From: Candidatus Nanopelagicales bacterium
GTDB lineage: Bacteria; Actinomycetota; Actinomycetes; S36-B12; GCA-2699445
DNA length: 64,000 bases
Reading direction: 5' to 3'
Assembly: GCA_037045355.1 (NCBI GenBank)
Contig: JBAOHO010000021.1
Span: 1 to 64,000 of the forward strand
The position numbers were made by a program, and so were the translations under genes. Of this stretch, positions 25,551-34,768 are shown piece by piece. Below the pieces are notes generated by a model. The model searched no databases and was not told the origin of the DNA. It worked only from the letters and a program-made list of their open reading frames with translations. Numbering within the stretch: position 1 is the stretch's first letter; each line of letters begins with the position of its first letter.

Positions 25551-27131
25551 ATGCCCGACAAGTCGTTCTATGTCACGACGCCCATTTACTACGTCAATGA
25601 CGCTCCCCACATCGGGCACGCCTACACCACGGTCGCGGGAGATGTCCTGGCCCGGTGGCACCGGCAGAGGGGCGAGAAGGTCCGCTACCTCACCGGCACC
25701 GATGAGCACGGCACCAAGGTCCAGCGCAAGGCCGAGGAGAACGAAGTCACGCCCCAGGAGTGGGTCGACACGCTGGTGTCCGAACACTGGCGGCCCGTCC
25801 TCGAGACCCTCGACATCGCCAACGACGACTTCATCCGCACCACGGAGGAGCGACATCGGCGCGGAGTACAGGCCTTCTGGACCGTCCTGAAAGAGGCGGG
25901 ACACGTCTACCCCGAGCTCTACGAAGGGCCCTATTGCGTGGGGTGCGAGGAGTTCAAGGTCGCCGCCGACCTGGAAGAGGGGACAGGTGAGTACGCCGGC
26001 GAGTTGGTGTGCCGGATCCATGGCCGCCCTGTCGAGCAACTCAGCGAACAGAACTGGTGGTTCCGGCTGTCGGAGTTCGGTCCCGCGCTCCTCGAGCATT
26101 ACGAGCGCAACCCCGACGCCGTAGCCCCCCGCAGCGCCTACAACGAGGTCGTCTCGTTCATCCGCGGCGGTCTTTCCGACATCTCCATGTCTCGCTCCAG
26201 TGTGGACTGGGGAGTGCCGCTTCCGTGGGATCCTGAGCAGGTCGTCTACGTGTGGTTCGATGCCCTGCTGAACTACATCACGGCCGTTGGCTACGGACAG
26301 AACTCCGGGAAGGAACTCTTCGCGAACACCTGGCCGGCCGACGTCCATCTCGTGGGCAAGGACATCCTCCGGTTCCATGCCGTGTACTGGCCGGCCATGC
26401 TCATGGCGGCCGGCCTGCCACTGCCGGCCAAAGTCTTCGCCCACGGCTGGTTGCTCGTCGGGGGCGAGAAGATGTCCAAGAGCAAACTCACCGGCATTGC
26501 ACCCGAGACGATCACCGACACATTTGGTGCCGACGCCTTCCGCTACTACTTCCTGCGGGCGATCAACTTCGGTTCCGACGGCTCGTTCTCGTGGGAGGAC
26601 ATGCGCGACCGCTACACCTCCGAACTCGCCAACGGGCTCGGGAACCTCGCGTCGCGAGGGGGCGCCATGATCACCAAATACTTCGCCGGAGTCCTCCCGG
26701 AGCCGGGCCCGTACAGCAACGCCGACCTCGTCGTCCAGGATCTACTCGCTCGCACGGTCGCCGACGCGGACGCGGCGATGCTGCGGCTCGACTTCAGCGG
26801 CGGCATCGCGGCGATTCGAGGTCTGATCGATGCCGTGAATGGCTATGTGACCGAACAGCAGCCCTGGGCGCTGGCCAAGGACGACGATCGCCGCGAACGG
26901 CTCGGGACGGTCTTGTACACGATTGCCGAGAGCCTGCGGGCGATCAGCGTGCTTTATCACCCGGTCATGCCCAGTGCTACCGAGGCGCTGTGGCAGTCGC
27001 TCGGCGCTGATGCGCTCGGTCCGCTCGCCGACCAGGTCGTCACGCACGTCGTCTGGGGCCAACTGCCACCCGGAGTCACGGTGTCCAAACCGGAGCAGTT
27101 GTTCCCGCGGCTGCCGGACGAAGAGGAATGA
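25551..27131 (+). CDS. metG: methionyl-tRNA synthetase
   Basis: A 526-residue class I synthetase charging tRNA-Met. The HIGH motif is APHIGHAYTT and the KMSKS motif is GEKMSKSKLTG; NWWFRLSEF and YVWFDALLNYITA are other family blocks. YCVGCEEF gives only one Cys pair, and LVCRIHG follows, so the zinc knuckle is of the reduced type. No C-terminal tRNA-binding OB-fold is present, as expected for this 520-residue form. ATG 25551 follows rsmI by 4 bp and the stop overlaps tatD by ATGA. Confidence 0.97.
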   Translation: MPDKSFYVTTPIYYVNDAPHIGHAYTTVAGDVLARWHRQRGEKVRYLTGTDEHGTKVQRKAEENEVTPQEWVDTLVSEHWRPVLETLDIANDDFIRTTEERHRRGVQAFWTVLKEAGHVYPELYEGPYCVGCEEFKVAADLEEGTGEYAGELVCRIHGRPVEQLSEQNWWFRLSEFGPALLEHYERNPDAVAPRSAYNEVVSFIRGGLSDISMSRSSVDWGVPLPWDPEQVVYVWFDALLNYITAVGYGQNSGKELFANTWPADVHLVGKDILRFHAVYWPAMLMAAGLPLPAKVFAHGWLLVGGEKMSKSKLTGIAPETITDTFGADAFRYYFLRAINFGSDGSFSWEDMRDRYTSELANGLGNLASRGGAMITKYFAGVLPEPGPYSNADLVVQDLLARTVADADAAMLRLDFSGGIAAIRGLIDAVNGYVTEQQPWALAKDDDRRERLGTVLYTIAESLRAISVLYHPVMPSATEALWQSLGADALGPLADQVVTHVVWGQLPPGVTVSKPEQLFPRLPDEEE

Positions 27132-27970
27132 CCCTGCCCATCCCGGCACCGGAACCCCTGCCGGCGCCGGTCATCGACAGTCATTGTCATCTGGACATCA
27201 CGGCGGAGTACTCCGGTCTCTCGCCGGCGCAGGCCCTCGACGCGGCGGCGCGGGTGGGTGTCACTGGGGTCGTCCAGGTTGGTGTCGATGTCGAGTCGTC
27301 CCAGAGATCGGTCGAACTCGCGCGAGAGTTCGACAACGTGGTGGCCGCGGTGGCTGTTCATCCCAACGAAGCACCTCGGCGCGGGTCCGAACTGGACAAC
27401 GACCTGCAACACATCGCCGAACTGGCAGCGGATCCACGAGTGGTCGCGATCGGCGAGTCGGGGCTGGACCATTTCCGAACTGACGAATCCGGTCGCGCTG
27501 CGCAGGAGCGCTCATTCCGGGCTCACATCAACCTGGCCCGTCGGACCGCGAAGACGTTGGTGATCCACGACCGCGATGCCCATACCGATGTCTTGCGGGT
27601 CCTCGACGACGAGGACCTCCCCGACCGGATTGTGTTCCACTGCTTCAGCGGCGACGCCGCGATGGCGCGCCTGTGCAGCGACGCCGGGTGGTACATCTCG
27701 TTCCCGGGAGTTGTGACGTTCAAGAACGCGGGGGAGTTGCGAGCCGCCGCCGCAGTCGTGCCGCCGGACCGGATGCTGGTCGAAACCGATGCGCCCTTCC
27801 TGACCCCGGCACCGCATCGCGGCAAACCCAACGCGTCGTACTTGCTGCCTTGGACGGTCCTGACGCTGTCTGACGTGACGGGGATCGAACTTCCAGAACT
27901 CTGCGGACAGTTGCACGCCAACACGATGGCCGCGTTCGCGATCACGCCTGAACTGGGTTTCACGGGGTGA
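27128..27970 (+). CDS. tatD: TatD-family metal-dependent deoxyribonuclease
   Basis: A 280-residue TIM-barrel hydrolase. Metal ligands: DSHCHLD at the N-terminus, GESGLDHF, VIHDRDA, FHCFSGDAA and VETDAPFLTP. Family members are 3'-5' DNases linked to DNA repair, or have uncertain substrates. It overlaps metG by ATGA and rsmA by GTGA, so the three are one translational unit. In mycobacteria rpfB follows; here rsmA does. Confidence 0.94.
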   Translation: MTLPIPAPEPLPAPVIDSHCHLDITAEYSGLSPAQALDAAARVGVTGVVQVGVDVESSQRSVELAREFDNVVAAVAVHPNEAPRRGSELDNDLQHIAELAADPRVVAIGESGLDHFRTDESGRAAQERSFRAHINLARRTAKTLVIHDRDAHTDVLRVLDDEDLPDRIVFHCFSGDAAMARLCSDAGWYISFPGVVTFKNAGELRAAAAVVPPDRMLVETDAPFLTPAPHRGKPNASYLLPWTVLTLSDVTGIELPELCGQLHANTMAAFAITPELGFTG

Positions 27971-28851
27971 CCGAACTCCTCGGTCCGCGTGACGTCCAGC
28001 AGTTGGCGGCACCGCTGAACCTGCACCCGGCGAAGGCGCTGGGGCAGAACTTCGTCGTGGATCCCAATACGATCCGGCGTATCGTCCGCCTGGCCGATCT
28101 GCCGCCGGAGGCGGAGGTGCTGGAGGTGGGTCCGGGTCTGGGCAGTCTCACTCTCGGGCTACTTGCCGCCGGGCACCGGGTCACGGCTGTGGAGATCGAC
28201 GAACGCCTGGCCCGACTGCTCCCGGACACGGTGGATGCCCGGCTCCCGGAGGGCGCCGCACGGCTGCGGGTCGTTGCAGCCGACGCCATCAGCATCGACG
28301 CCGGCCTGGGGGTACCGGACTCCCTGGTCGCCAACCTGCCGTACAACGTCGCGGTGCCGGTACTGCTGCATTGCCTGGCCACCTTCCCTTCTCTGGAGCG
28401 GTCGTTGGTCATGGTGCAGAAAGAGGTTGCCGACCGGCTGGCGGCGGCCCCCGGAAGCAAGACCTACGGAGTCCCCAGCGTGAAGGCAGCCTGGTACGCG
28501 CGGGTACGTCGAGTGGGCTCGGTGCCGCCGACCGTGTTCTGGCCGGTGCCCCGCGTAGACAGCGGGCTGGTTCTGTTGGTGGCTCACCGCGACCCGGCTG
28601 ATGTGCGCGGTGAGCAGCCACGCGATCGGGTGTTCGCCGTGATCGACCTACTGTTCGGACAGCGCCGGAAGACAGTCCGTCACACCTTGACCGCACGACT
28701 TGGTCCGGAAGTGGCCGACTCAGCCTTGGCCCGGGCGGGACTGGCCCCCGGTGACCGTCCTGAACAGTGGGGCTTGGCGCAGTTCGTCCAGCTCGCGGCC
28801 GCACTGCCGAAGTCAACGCAGTCACACCAGCTGTCCCGCGACCTGGCATGA
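27967..28851 (+). CDS. rsmA: 16S rRNA (adenine1518/1519-N6)-dimethyltransferase
   Basis: A 294-residue KsgA/RsmA that dimethylates two adjacent adenines in helix 45 of 16S rRNA. Motifs: KALGQNFVVDPNT, LEVGPGLGSLTLGL (motif I), VEIDERLARLL, and the catalytic NLPYNVAVP (motif IV). The C-terminal part has FWPVPRVDSGLVLL and RRKTVRHTL. The start is GTG 27967 by 4-base overlap with tatD. Length is normal. Confidence 0.96.
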   Translation: MTELLGPRDVQQLAAPLNLHPAKALGQNFVVDPNTIRRIVRLADLPPEAEVLEVGPGLGSLTLGLLAAGHRVTAVEIDERLARLLPDTVDARLPEGAARLRVVAADAISIDAGLGVPDSLVANLPYNVAVPVLLHCLATFPSLERSLVMVQKEVADRLAAAPGSKTYGVPSVKAAWYARVRRVGSVPPTVFWPVPRVDSGLVLLVAHRDPADVRGEQPRDRVFAVIDLLFGQRRKTVRHTLTARLGPEVADSALARAGLAPGDRPEQWGLAQFVQLAAALPKSTQSHQLSRDLA

Positions 28852-28905
28852 TTCGGGGGGCCCGAGGAATGGACGCTACGGAGCGCCCGCTGCTGATGAG
28901 AGGCG

Positions 28906-29868
28906 GTGGCTGTGGACGCGATCCTCATGGAGCACGCGGCAACCCGTGAGAACTTCGACGAGCAGTTGTATCTCTTGGCCAATCCCGACGTAGTCCAGCA
29001 GATCGCTTCAGGCGGTGTGCGTTCCGCGCATGAGCACCTCACGCGCGATGGGCTGCGGGAGGGTCGCCCCATCAGGCTTCCCGTCGAGACCATCTCGGCC
29101 GCAAAGGCAGCCAAACGCGACAGGATGCGACCGATTCTCCGGTCCGACATGCGCTCCGTCGACAACGGGAACTGTGTCGACTTCCTGACCGACGACCTTC
29201 GGGCCGCCTTCGACATCGTCGAGACGGACGCTGTCAGCGCCCATGATTACGACCCGATCATCCTGGGATTGGTCGAGCGCAACTCAGAAGGGCTCGTCCT
29301 CGATTGCGGATCGGGAATGCGGCGAACCTACTTCTCCAATGTGGTCAATTTCGAGATCGTCGACTACGACACCACAGATGTCCTGGGAGTCGGCGAGGAG
29401 TTGCCGTTCCGCGACGAATGCTTCGACGCGGTCATCTCGACAGCGGTGCTGGAGCATGTCAAGGATCCCTTCCGATGTGCGGAGGAAATCGTCCGAGTAC
29501 TCAAGCCGGGTGGGGAACTGATCTGTACCGTGCCGTTCCTCCAGCCAGTGCACGCCTACCCGAACCATTTCTACAACATGACAGCCCAAGGTCTGCAGAA
29601 CCTGTTCGCGGATCAGCTGACCATCAAGGGAACCTCCGTGCACGGAGACCTGCGCCCGCTCTACTCAGTTCGTTGGATTCTCAACAGTTGGGCATTGGGA
29701 CTCTCGGGGCGCACACGACGGAAGTTCGAGCGGATGCGGGTCGGTGACTTGATGGGTGATCCCACGAAGTTGGTGGACATGCCATTCGTCACGGAACTGT
29801 CGGATGAGAAGAATCGCGAACTCGCCTGTGCGGTCCAACTATCGGCGGTCAAGCCCCTCTCGTCATAG
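28906..29868 (+). CDS. SAM-dependent methyltransferase (type 11), surface-glycan associated
   Basis: A 320-residue protein. Residues about 20-60 resemble the short repeat found before methyltransferase or glycosyltransferase domains (YLLANPDVVQQIASGGVRSA with HLTRDGLREGRPIR). The methyltransferase domain begins near residue 115: GLVLDCGSGMRR, EELPFRDECFDAVISTAVLEH and VLKPGGELICTVPF. It interrupts the mycobacterial order rsmA–ispE together with the next two genes, which handle sugars, so it may modify a glycan (inference). GTG 28906 is the first of two possible GTG starts. Confidence 0.78.
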   Translation: MAVDAILMEHAATRENFDEQLYLLANPDVVQQIASGGVRSAHEHLTRDGLREGRPIRLPVETISAAKAAKRDRMRPILRSDMRSVDNGNCVDFLTDDLRAAFDIVETDAVSAHDYDPIILGLVERNSEGLVLDCGSGMRRTYFSNVVNFEIVDYDTTDVLGVGEELPFRDECFDAVISTAVLEHVKDPFRCAEEIVRVLKPGGELICTVPFLQPVHAYPNHFYNMTAQGLQNLFADQLTIKGTSVHGDLRPLYSVRWILNSWALGLSGRTRRKFERMRVGDLMGDPTKLVDMPFVTELSDEKNRELACAVQLSAVKPLSS

Positions 29869-29912
29869 GACAGAGCCCGGCGAGCCCTGTGACAGAGCCC
29901 GGCGAACCCTGT
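29869..29912. repeat. direct repeat, 22-bp unit, 2 copies, abutting a stop codon
   Basis: GACAGAGCCCGGCGAGCCCTGT begins at the base after the methyltransferase TAG and is repeated once with one mismatch. Confidence 0.8.
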
Positions 29913-29954
29913 GTGATGCGTGGCGGGCTCGAAGTGCCGTTTCGTGTTTGTGCG

Positions 29955-30761
29955 TCACACAGGAAAGCGTTCGATCGCGCCGCGCTCAGGTGGCGCCGGC
30001 ACCGGTTTCCACAGACCAGCGCGTTGGCCGAGGAGTCGGGTCGCGTAGCGCGGGTTGAGGATCAAGTAGCGGCGCCACAGTCTGGTCGGCTCCAAGCCCA
30101 GTCGCCACAACCACTCCAGGCCATAGCGCTGCATCCACGGTGGCGGTGTGCGTAACTGGCCGGCGTGGTAGTCGAAGGCTGCGCCGACGGCGAGAAGCGG
30201 GAGGTCCAGGTGCGCGCGCAAGGCGTGGGCGAAGACCTCCTGCCGCGGGCAACCGAGTCCGACCAGAACACAGCGCGCTCCACTTGCGCGGATCTCGGCC
30301 GCGATGTCCGGCGCCTCGCCGGGTTCGGCCACGCGGAACCCTGAGGGCCGCATCCCGGCGATGCGCAGTCCCGGGTATTTCTCCGGCAGTGTCGTGGCCA
30401 ACCTGTTCAGAGTCTGCGGTGTCGAGCCGTAGAGGAACACAGGCAAACCGCGGTGCGCCAACTCGGCGAGGACATACCCCGTGAGGTCCGGGCCGTACAC
30501 CCGGTCGCGCAGGCTCGTGTTGTACAGAGAGTTCAGCGCCCAGCGCACGGGTTGACCGTCAGGTACCGTCACGTCGAACGAGTTCAGGCGCGCTTCGTGT
30601 GCGGGGTCGTCCACGCCCGTCATGACGCCGTGGACGGCCAGTGCGGTCAGAGCCAGGGGCCGGCGTTCCTCGGCAGCCGCCACCACCTGGTCGACCGCAT
30701 AGTCGTAGTCGACCGCATCGATCATCACGCCCAGCACATTGTGCCGACCGCGATTGATCAC
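29955..30761 (-). CDS. WecG/TagA/CpsF-family glycosyltransferase
   Basis: A 268-residue GT26 enzyme; members transfer N-acetylmannosaminuronic acid, N-acetylmannosamine or similar sugars to a lipid-linked acceptor in wall polymer or exopolysaccharide synthesis. Blocks: VTVPDGQPVRWALN, VYGPDLTGYVLAE, FLYGSTPQTLNRLA and VLVGLGCPRQEVFAHAL. The GTG at 30761 overlaps the stop of the upstream epimerase by GTGA, the normal coupling here; an earlier GTG at 30770 is possible. There is no membrane helix except a C-terminal amphipathic stretch. Confidence 0.92.
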   Translation of the reverse strand: MINRGRHNVLGVMIDAVDYDYAVDQVVAAAEERRPLALTALAVHGVMTGVDDPAHEARLNSFDVTVPDGQPVRWALNSLYNTSLRDRVYGPDLTGYVLAELAHRGLPVFLYGSTPQTLNRLATTLPEKYPGLRIAGMRPSGFRVAEPGEAPDIAAEIRASGARCVLVGLGCPRQEVFAHALRAHLDLPLLAVGAAFDYHAGQLRTPPPWMQRYGLEWLWRLGLEPTRLWRRYLILNPRYATRLLGQRAGLWKPVPAPPERGAIERFPV

Positions 30762-31826
30762 GGAGTCCACCGATCGACGTTGCTCTCGTAGATCTCGCGC
30801 ATGATCGCCGGAACGTCGTAGGTGAGGCCCCAGTTCGGGAAGTGATCGGCGAACCGCGCGTTGCTGCCGATCCACCAGATGTGATCGCCGATGCGGTTCT
30901 CGTCGACGTATTCGGTGGTCATCTCGGTGCCGGTGATGTCGGCGGCGATGGCGAAAGCCTCGAGATTCGAGCAGTTGGAGTGTCGGCCGCCGCCCATGTT
31001 GTAGACCTCGGCGATACGCGGCGCACGCCAGAAGGCCTCGAAGGCGCTGACGACGTCATTGCTGTGGATCGCGTCGCGAACCTGCTTGCCCTTGTAGCCG
31101 AACACCGTGTAGGTCCGCCGCTCCATCGCGCATCGCATGACGTACCCGAGGAATCCGTGGAGCTCGGCTGCCGAGTGGGATGGGCCCTGTGAGTGTTCCC
31201 CCACGGAAGCAGGCGGTCGGAATGTCGAAGTACCGTCCATACTCTTGGACCATCACGTCACCGGCCACCTTGGCGGCCCCGAACACTGAGTGCAGGCTGC
31301 GGTCGATGGACATGTCTTCAGTGATGCCGTCGTGGAAGGCGTGGTCCGCCGCGATCTCCCACCGCGTATCGAGTTCGATGAGCGGAAGCGAGTTCGGGGT
31401 GTCGCCGTACACCTTGTTGGTCGACGTGTAGATGAAGACGGCGTCGGGTGCGTGTAGCCGCGTCACTTCCAGCATGTTCAAGGTGCCCACGGCGTTGATG
31501 TCGAAGTCCGTCCAGGGCTCCTTCGCCGCCCAGTCGTGACTGGGTTGAGCGGCAGTGTGGACCACCAAGGTGATGTCCGCGCCGACCGCCCGGAACAGGG
31601 CTGACAACCCGTCGCGGTCGCGGATGTCCAACGATTCATGGCGGTAGTGGCGACCGAGTTCGTCGCGCAGGGTCTGGACATTCCACGCCGTGGACCCATC
31701 CGGTCCGAAGAAGTAGGCGCGCATGTCATTGTCGATGCCGATGACGTCGAGACCGAGTCCCGCGAAATGACGCACCGCGGACGAACCGATCAGACCACCG
31801 GAGCCGGTGACGACCACAAGAGACAC
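30758..31826 (-). pseudogene. NAD-dependent sugar epimerase (CDP-tyvelose 2-epimerase-like), frameshifted near 31185
   Basis: An extended short-chain dehydrogenase. The first frame begins at GTG 31826 with VVVTGSGGLIGSSAVRHFAG (NAD-binding), VVHTAAQPSHDWAAKEP, SVFGAAKVAGDVMVQEYGRY and CFRGGTLTGP, then goes out of frame. The second frame continues SHSAAELHGFLGYVMRCAME, VFGYKGKQVRDAIHS and EVYNMGGGRHSNCSNLEA to the stop at 30758. One extra C in the GGGCCC run near 31187 explains the shift; both halves are otherwise well conserved. SVFGAAK has Phe at the usual SDR Tyr site, which is normal in this subfamily. It probably makes a nucleotide-sugar for the adjacent WecG-type transferase. Confidence 0.85.
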
Positions 31827-31949
31827 TGATTCCCCATTTCCGTTCGGGATCCCGATGTCGGTGCGGGTTCCCCAACCCTGCGCCCGGCCAGTCTCTCAGA
31901 CTGGAAGGCGCTCACGGCGCATGGCGGTAGCGCTTTCCGTAGGCTCGAG

Positions 31950-32870
31950 ATGATGTCGCATTCCGTTGTCAGCGTGCGGGTTCCCGCCAAGTTGAATCTC
32001 GACCTGTCGGTCGGGCCGGTGCGCCCTGACGGCTTCCACGAACTCGCCACCGTTTATCAGGCGTTGTCGCTGTTCGACGAGCTGGAGGTTTCGGAGCGGG
32101 GCGACGGGCGCGGTCTGCGTTTGTCCGTCGGGGGCCGCGAGACTGCCGGGGTTCCCACGGGACCCGACAACCTTGCCTGGCGCGCCGCGGAGTTGGCAGC
32201 CGAGGCGTACGGCCGGGTGCCGGACCTGTCGATCACGATCGACAAGGGGATCCCGGTGGCCGGCGGGATGGCGGGAGGCAGCGCCGACGCGGCGGGCGTA
32301 CTGCGTGCCTGTGCGCAGTTGTGGGACCCCAGCGGCGAGGCTGAACCGGAGTTGGGTGATCTTGCTGCGCGGCTGGGATCGGACGTTCCGTTCGCGTTGT
32401 TGGGTGGGACCGCCGTGGGTAGTGGTCGCGGCGAGACGGTGACGTCGGCGATGGGATCGGGGAAGTTCCATTGGGTGCTCGCGCTCTCGGAGGGCCAGTT
32501 GTCCACCCCGGCGGTGTACCGCAAGTTGGACGAAATTCGCGGATCGGGTGCCACACCGCGTCCCGCCGTGCGGCCCGAGGTTCTGCTGGCCGTCCGTTCG
32601 GGGGATGCGCACGCCCTGGGTCGGGCGCTGCGCAATGATCTTCAGCCCGCGGCGTGCGCTTTGATGCCCGTACTGGAGATGCTCTTGGCGTTGGGGCCGG
32701 AGCACGGGGCGCTGGGTGCTTTGGTGTCCGGGAGTGGTCCTACGTGTGCCTTCCTGGTGGCTGACCAGGACTCAGCACTGGAACTCGCTGTGGCGCTGTC
32801 GGCGTCAGGTCTGTGCCGGGCAGTCAGACGGGCGGTGGGTCCGGTGCCGGGGGCGTCCGTCGTCGACTGA
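31950..32870 (+). CDS. ispE: 4-diphosphocytidyl-2-C-methyl-D-erythritol kinase
   Basis: A 306-residue GHMP kinase of the non-mevalonate isoprenoid pathway, phosphorylating CDP-methylerythritol. RVPAKLNLDLSVGPVRPDGFHEL is the N-terminal substrate site (AKLNLDL), PVAGGMAGGSADAAGVL is the ATP-binding glycine-rich motif 2, and LVSGSGPTCAFLV is motif 3. The start is ATG 31950 or the adjacent ATG 31953. It lies downstream of rsmA, as in mycobacteria, but separated by three glycan genes. Confidence 0.95.
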   Translation: MMSHSVVSVRVPAKLNLDLSVGPVRPDGFHELATVYQALSLFDELEVSERGDGRGLRLSVGGRETAGVPTGPDNLAWRAAELAAEAYGRVPDLSITIDKGIPVAGGMAGGSADAAGVLRACAQLWDPSGEAEPELGDLAARLGSDVPFALLGGTAVGSGRGETVTSAMGSGKFHWVLALSEGQLSTPAVYRKLDEIRGSGATPRPAVRPEVLLAVRSGDAHALGRALRNDLQPAACALMPVLEMLLALGPEHGALGALVSGSGPTCAFLVADQDSALELAVALSASGLCRAVRRAVGPVPGASVVD

Positions 32871-32886
32871 GTGATGCCCGAATCGG

Positions 32887-33558
32887 TCACGAAAGCCGGG
32901 GTTTGGGGTCCAGATGCCCCAGCCCGTTCCACGCCAGATTGACCAGGTGCGCCACGACTTCGCGTTGCTTGGGTTTGCGCACCTCCAGCCACCACTGCCC
33001 GGTGTGCGCCACCATGCCGACGAGCATCTGTGCGTACATCCCCGACAACTTGGGGTTGAATCCTCGGGCCCGGAACTGGGTGGCGAGCACGTGGTCCACG
33101 CGGGCGGCCACCTCGATGATCAGGCTGTCGAATCCCGCCGTGCTGGCGGGGGAGTCCCGTACCAGGATGCGGAAACCGTCTGTCTCGTCCTCGATATAGC
33201 CGAACAGCGCCGTCCCGGCTTGTTCAAGTAGTTGGCGGGGATGATCACCGGTCAGCGAGTTGGTGATCCTCTCGAGAAGGGTGTTCATCTCCCGATCGAC
33301 GATGACCGCGTACAGCCCTTCCTTGCCGCCGAAGTGTTCGTAGACGACGGGCTTCGACACGGCGGCCTCGGAGGCGATCTCCTCCACGCTGACCGCCTCG
33401 TAGCCCTTGTCGGCGAAGAGTCGACGACCGACCCCGATGAGTTGCTCCCGGCGCTGTTTTCCGCTCATTCGCACGCGCGGCCGCCGGGAAGTAGTCAGTT
33501 CGACGAGTGAGGTCGGATCCCCGGCGGTCGTGAGATCGGGGGGCCAAGGCGTGGTCAC
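32887..33558 (-). CDS. TetR-family repressor of the desaturase operon
   Basis: A 223-residue regulator. After a 30-residue polar leader, the helix-turn-helix region is GRRLFADKGYEAVSVEEIA, then SEAAVSKPVVYEHFGGKEGL. The C-terminal ligand domain is helical. It lies 51 bp downstream of the fatty-acid desaturase gene on the same strand. A 37-bp palindrome in the desaturase promoter is the likely operator, so the pair would be an autoregulated operon responding to an acyl-CoA or free fatty acid (inference from similar TetR–desaturase pairs). An internal start at MSGKQRREQ (residue 31) is plausible. Confidence 0.92.
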   Translation of the reverse strand: MTTPWPPDLTTAGDPTSLVELTTSRRPRVRMSGKQRREQLIGVGRRLFADKGYEAVSVEEIASEAAVSKPVVYEHFGGKEGLYAVIVDREMNTLLERITNSLTGDHPRQLLEQAGTALFGYIEDETDGFRILVRDSPASTAGFDSLIIEVAARVDHVLATQFRARGFNPKLSGMYAQMLVGMVAHTGQWWLEVRKPKQREVVAHLVNLAWNGLGHLDPKPRLS

Positions 33559-33609
33559 TGGCGCGCGTTCTCGTACTTCCCGCCGCGGTTCTCCGCGGCG
33601 GGTGGTTTC

Positions 33610-34641
33610 TCAGTCGGCCTCGTTGACCGCGGGATGCAGGTCGATCGGTTCCTCGGGATGCAGCCAACGGTTGCGCACTCGCTGCGCGGTCGGCCATCGC
33701 ACATCGTGAGCCCAGCCGAGGCGTTCCAGCATGCGGATCGACCACGCTGACGGGTCGATCTGGCTCCGGAGCACCCCGTGGCGCGCCGCGGTCGGATCCG
33801 AATGGTGGTAGTTGTGCCACGACTCGCCCAGCGCCGGCACCGCCAACCATGCGACGTTGCCGGAGTTGTCGCGCGTCCGGAACGGACGCCGGCCCCAGAC
33901 ATGGCAGATCGAGTTGATCGACCACGTCACCTGATGCACCAGAGCGATCCGGACCAGCCCGGCCCAGAAGAACGCGCTCAGCGCACCCTGCCATGACCAG
34001 GTGATCAGGCCGCCGAGGACGGCGGGCAGCAGTAGCGTCGCGAGCACGAACCACGGGAAGTGCTGGGAGAGTCGGCGAGTGATCGGATCACGCAGCAGGT
34101 CCGGCGAGTACTTCGCGACATCGGTCGGATTGCTGCGGATCAGCCAGCCGACGTGGGCGAACCACAGTCCCTTGGCGACCGCCCGGGAGTCGGTTCCGAA
34201 CCGCCACGGGGAGTGCGGGTCGCCGGGTTTGTCAGAGAAGGCGTGATGTTTGCGGTGATCGGCGACCCAGTCGGTCACGGCGCCTTCGAGCGCCAAGGAG
34301 CCGGCGACCGCGAGAACGGTGCGCGTCGCGGCGTTCGCCTTGAACGAGCCATGGGTGAAGTACCGGTGGTATCCGACCGTGATACCGAATGCTGTGATCA
34401 CGTAGAACAGAGCCGCAAGGCCCACGTCCACCCAGGAGATCCACCCCTGCATCAGAACTGGGATGGCGGCGACCAGCGCCACCATGGGGGTGATCAAGAA
34501 GACCGCGACGATCCAGGGCTGACCCGTCGGCTCCTGCGAGCCCGTGGGTTCAGGCGACGGCTTGGCCGGGGCCACGGAAGCGGTGGGAGGGACGTCGGGT
34601 TGGGTGGGGATGGTCTGGCGACCAGTACTCCGTGGGCTCAT
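33610..34641 (-). CDS. acyl-CoA (delta-9 type) fatty acid desaturase
   Basis: A 343-residue integral membrane di-iron enzyme introducing a double bond into an acyl chain. All three histidine boxes are present: GYHRYFTH, DHRKHH and WHNYHH, with four hydrophobic segments. NxxH-like SINSICHVWG is the fourth conserved His region of the acyl-CoA desaturase family. The N-terminal 40 residues are Pro/Thr-rich and not conserved. ATG 34641 lies 13 bp from the palindromic operator. It heads a two-gene unit with the TetR gene. Confidence 0.93.
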   Translation of the reverse strand: MSPRSTGRQTIPTQPDVPPTASVAPAKPSPEPTGSQEPTGQPWIVAVFLITPMVALVAAIPVLMQGWISWVDVGLAALFYVITAFGITVGYHRYFTHGSFKANAATRTVLAVAGSLALEGAVTDWVADHRKHHAFSDKPGDPHSPWRFGTDSRAVAKGLWFAHVGWLIRSNPTDVAKYSPDLLRDPITRRLSQHFPWFVLATLLLPAVLGGLITWSWQGALSAFFWAGLVRIALVHQVTWSINSICHVWGRRPFRTRDNSGNVAWLAVPALGESWHNYHHSDPTAARHGVLRSQIDPSAWSIRMLERLGWAHDVRWPTAQRVRNRWLHPEEPIDLHPAVNEAD

Positions 34642-34653
34642 CGATCCCGGTCC

Positions 34654-34690
34654 CTTCGCTGAACCTACGCGCTGCGTAGGTTCAGCGAAG
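34654..34690. promoter_or_regulatory. 37-bp palindromic operator upstream of the desaturase
   Basis: A perfect 17-bp inverted repeat (CTTCGCTGAACCTACGC) with the 3-base centre GCT. It covers the inferred transcription start and leader of the desaturase. The inner core AACCTACGC/GCGTAGGTT recurs in the second site next to it, as expected for a TetR operator. Confidence 0.8.
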
Positions 34691-34717
34691 TTAACCTACG
34701 GCTGCGTAACAAGTCAA
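34688..34717 (-). promoter_or_regulatory. desaturase promoter with second operator half-site inside the spacer
   Basis: On the reverse strand a -35 TTGACT (34717-34712) and a -10 TAACTT (34693-34688) are 18 bases apart. Between them, 34691-34710 carries an imperfect copy of the operator core (AACCTACG, centre GCT, GCGTAAC). Repressor bound there would cover the spacer. Confidence 0.6.
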
Positions 34718-34768
34718 TGGTCGAGTGGTTGGCGCCGGTGAGCGCGTGACAGGATTGCCCGACACCAG

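Noticed and set aside
27967..27971. rpfB expected between tatD and rsmA
   Set aside because: The two genes overlap by GTGA, leaving no room; the gene is absent here.
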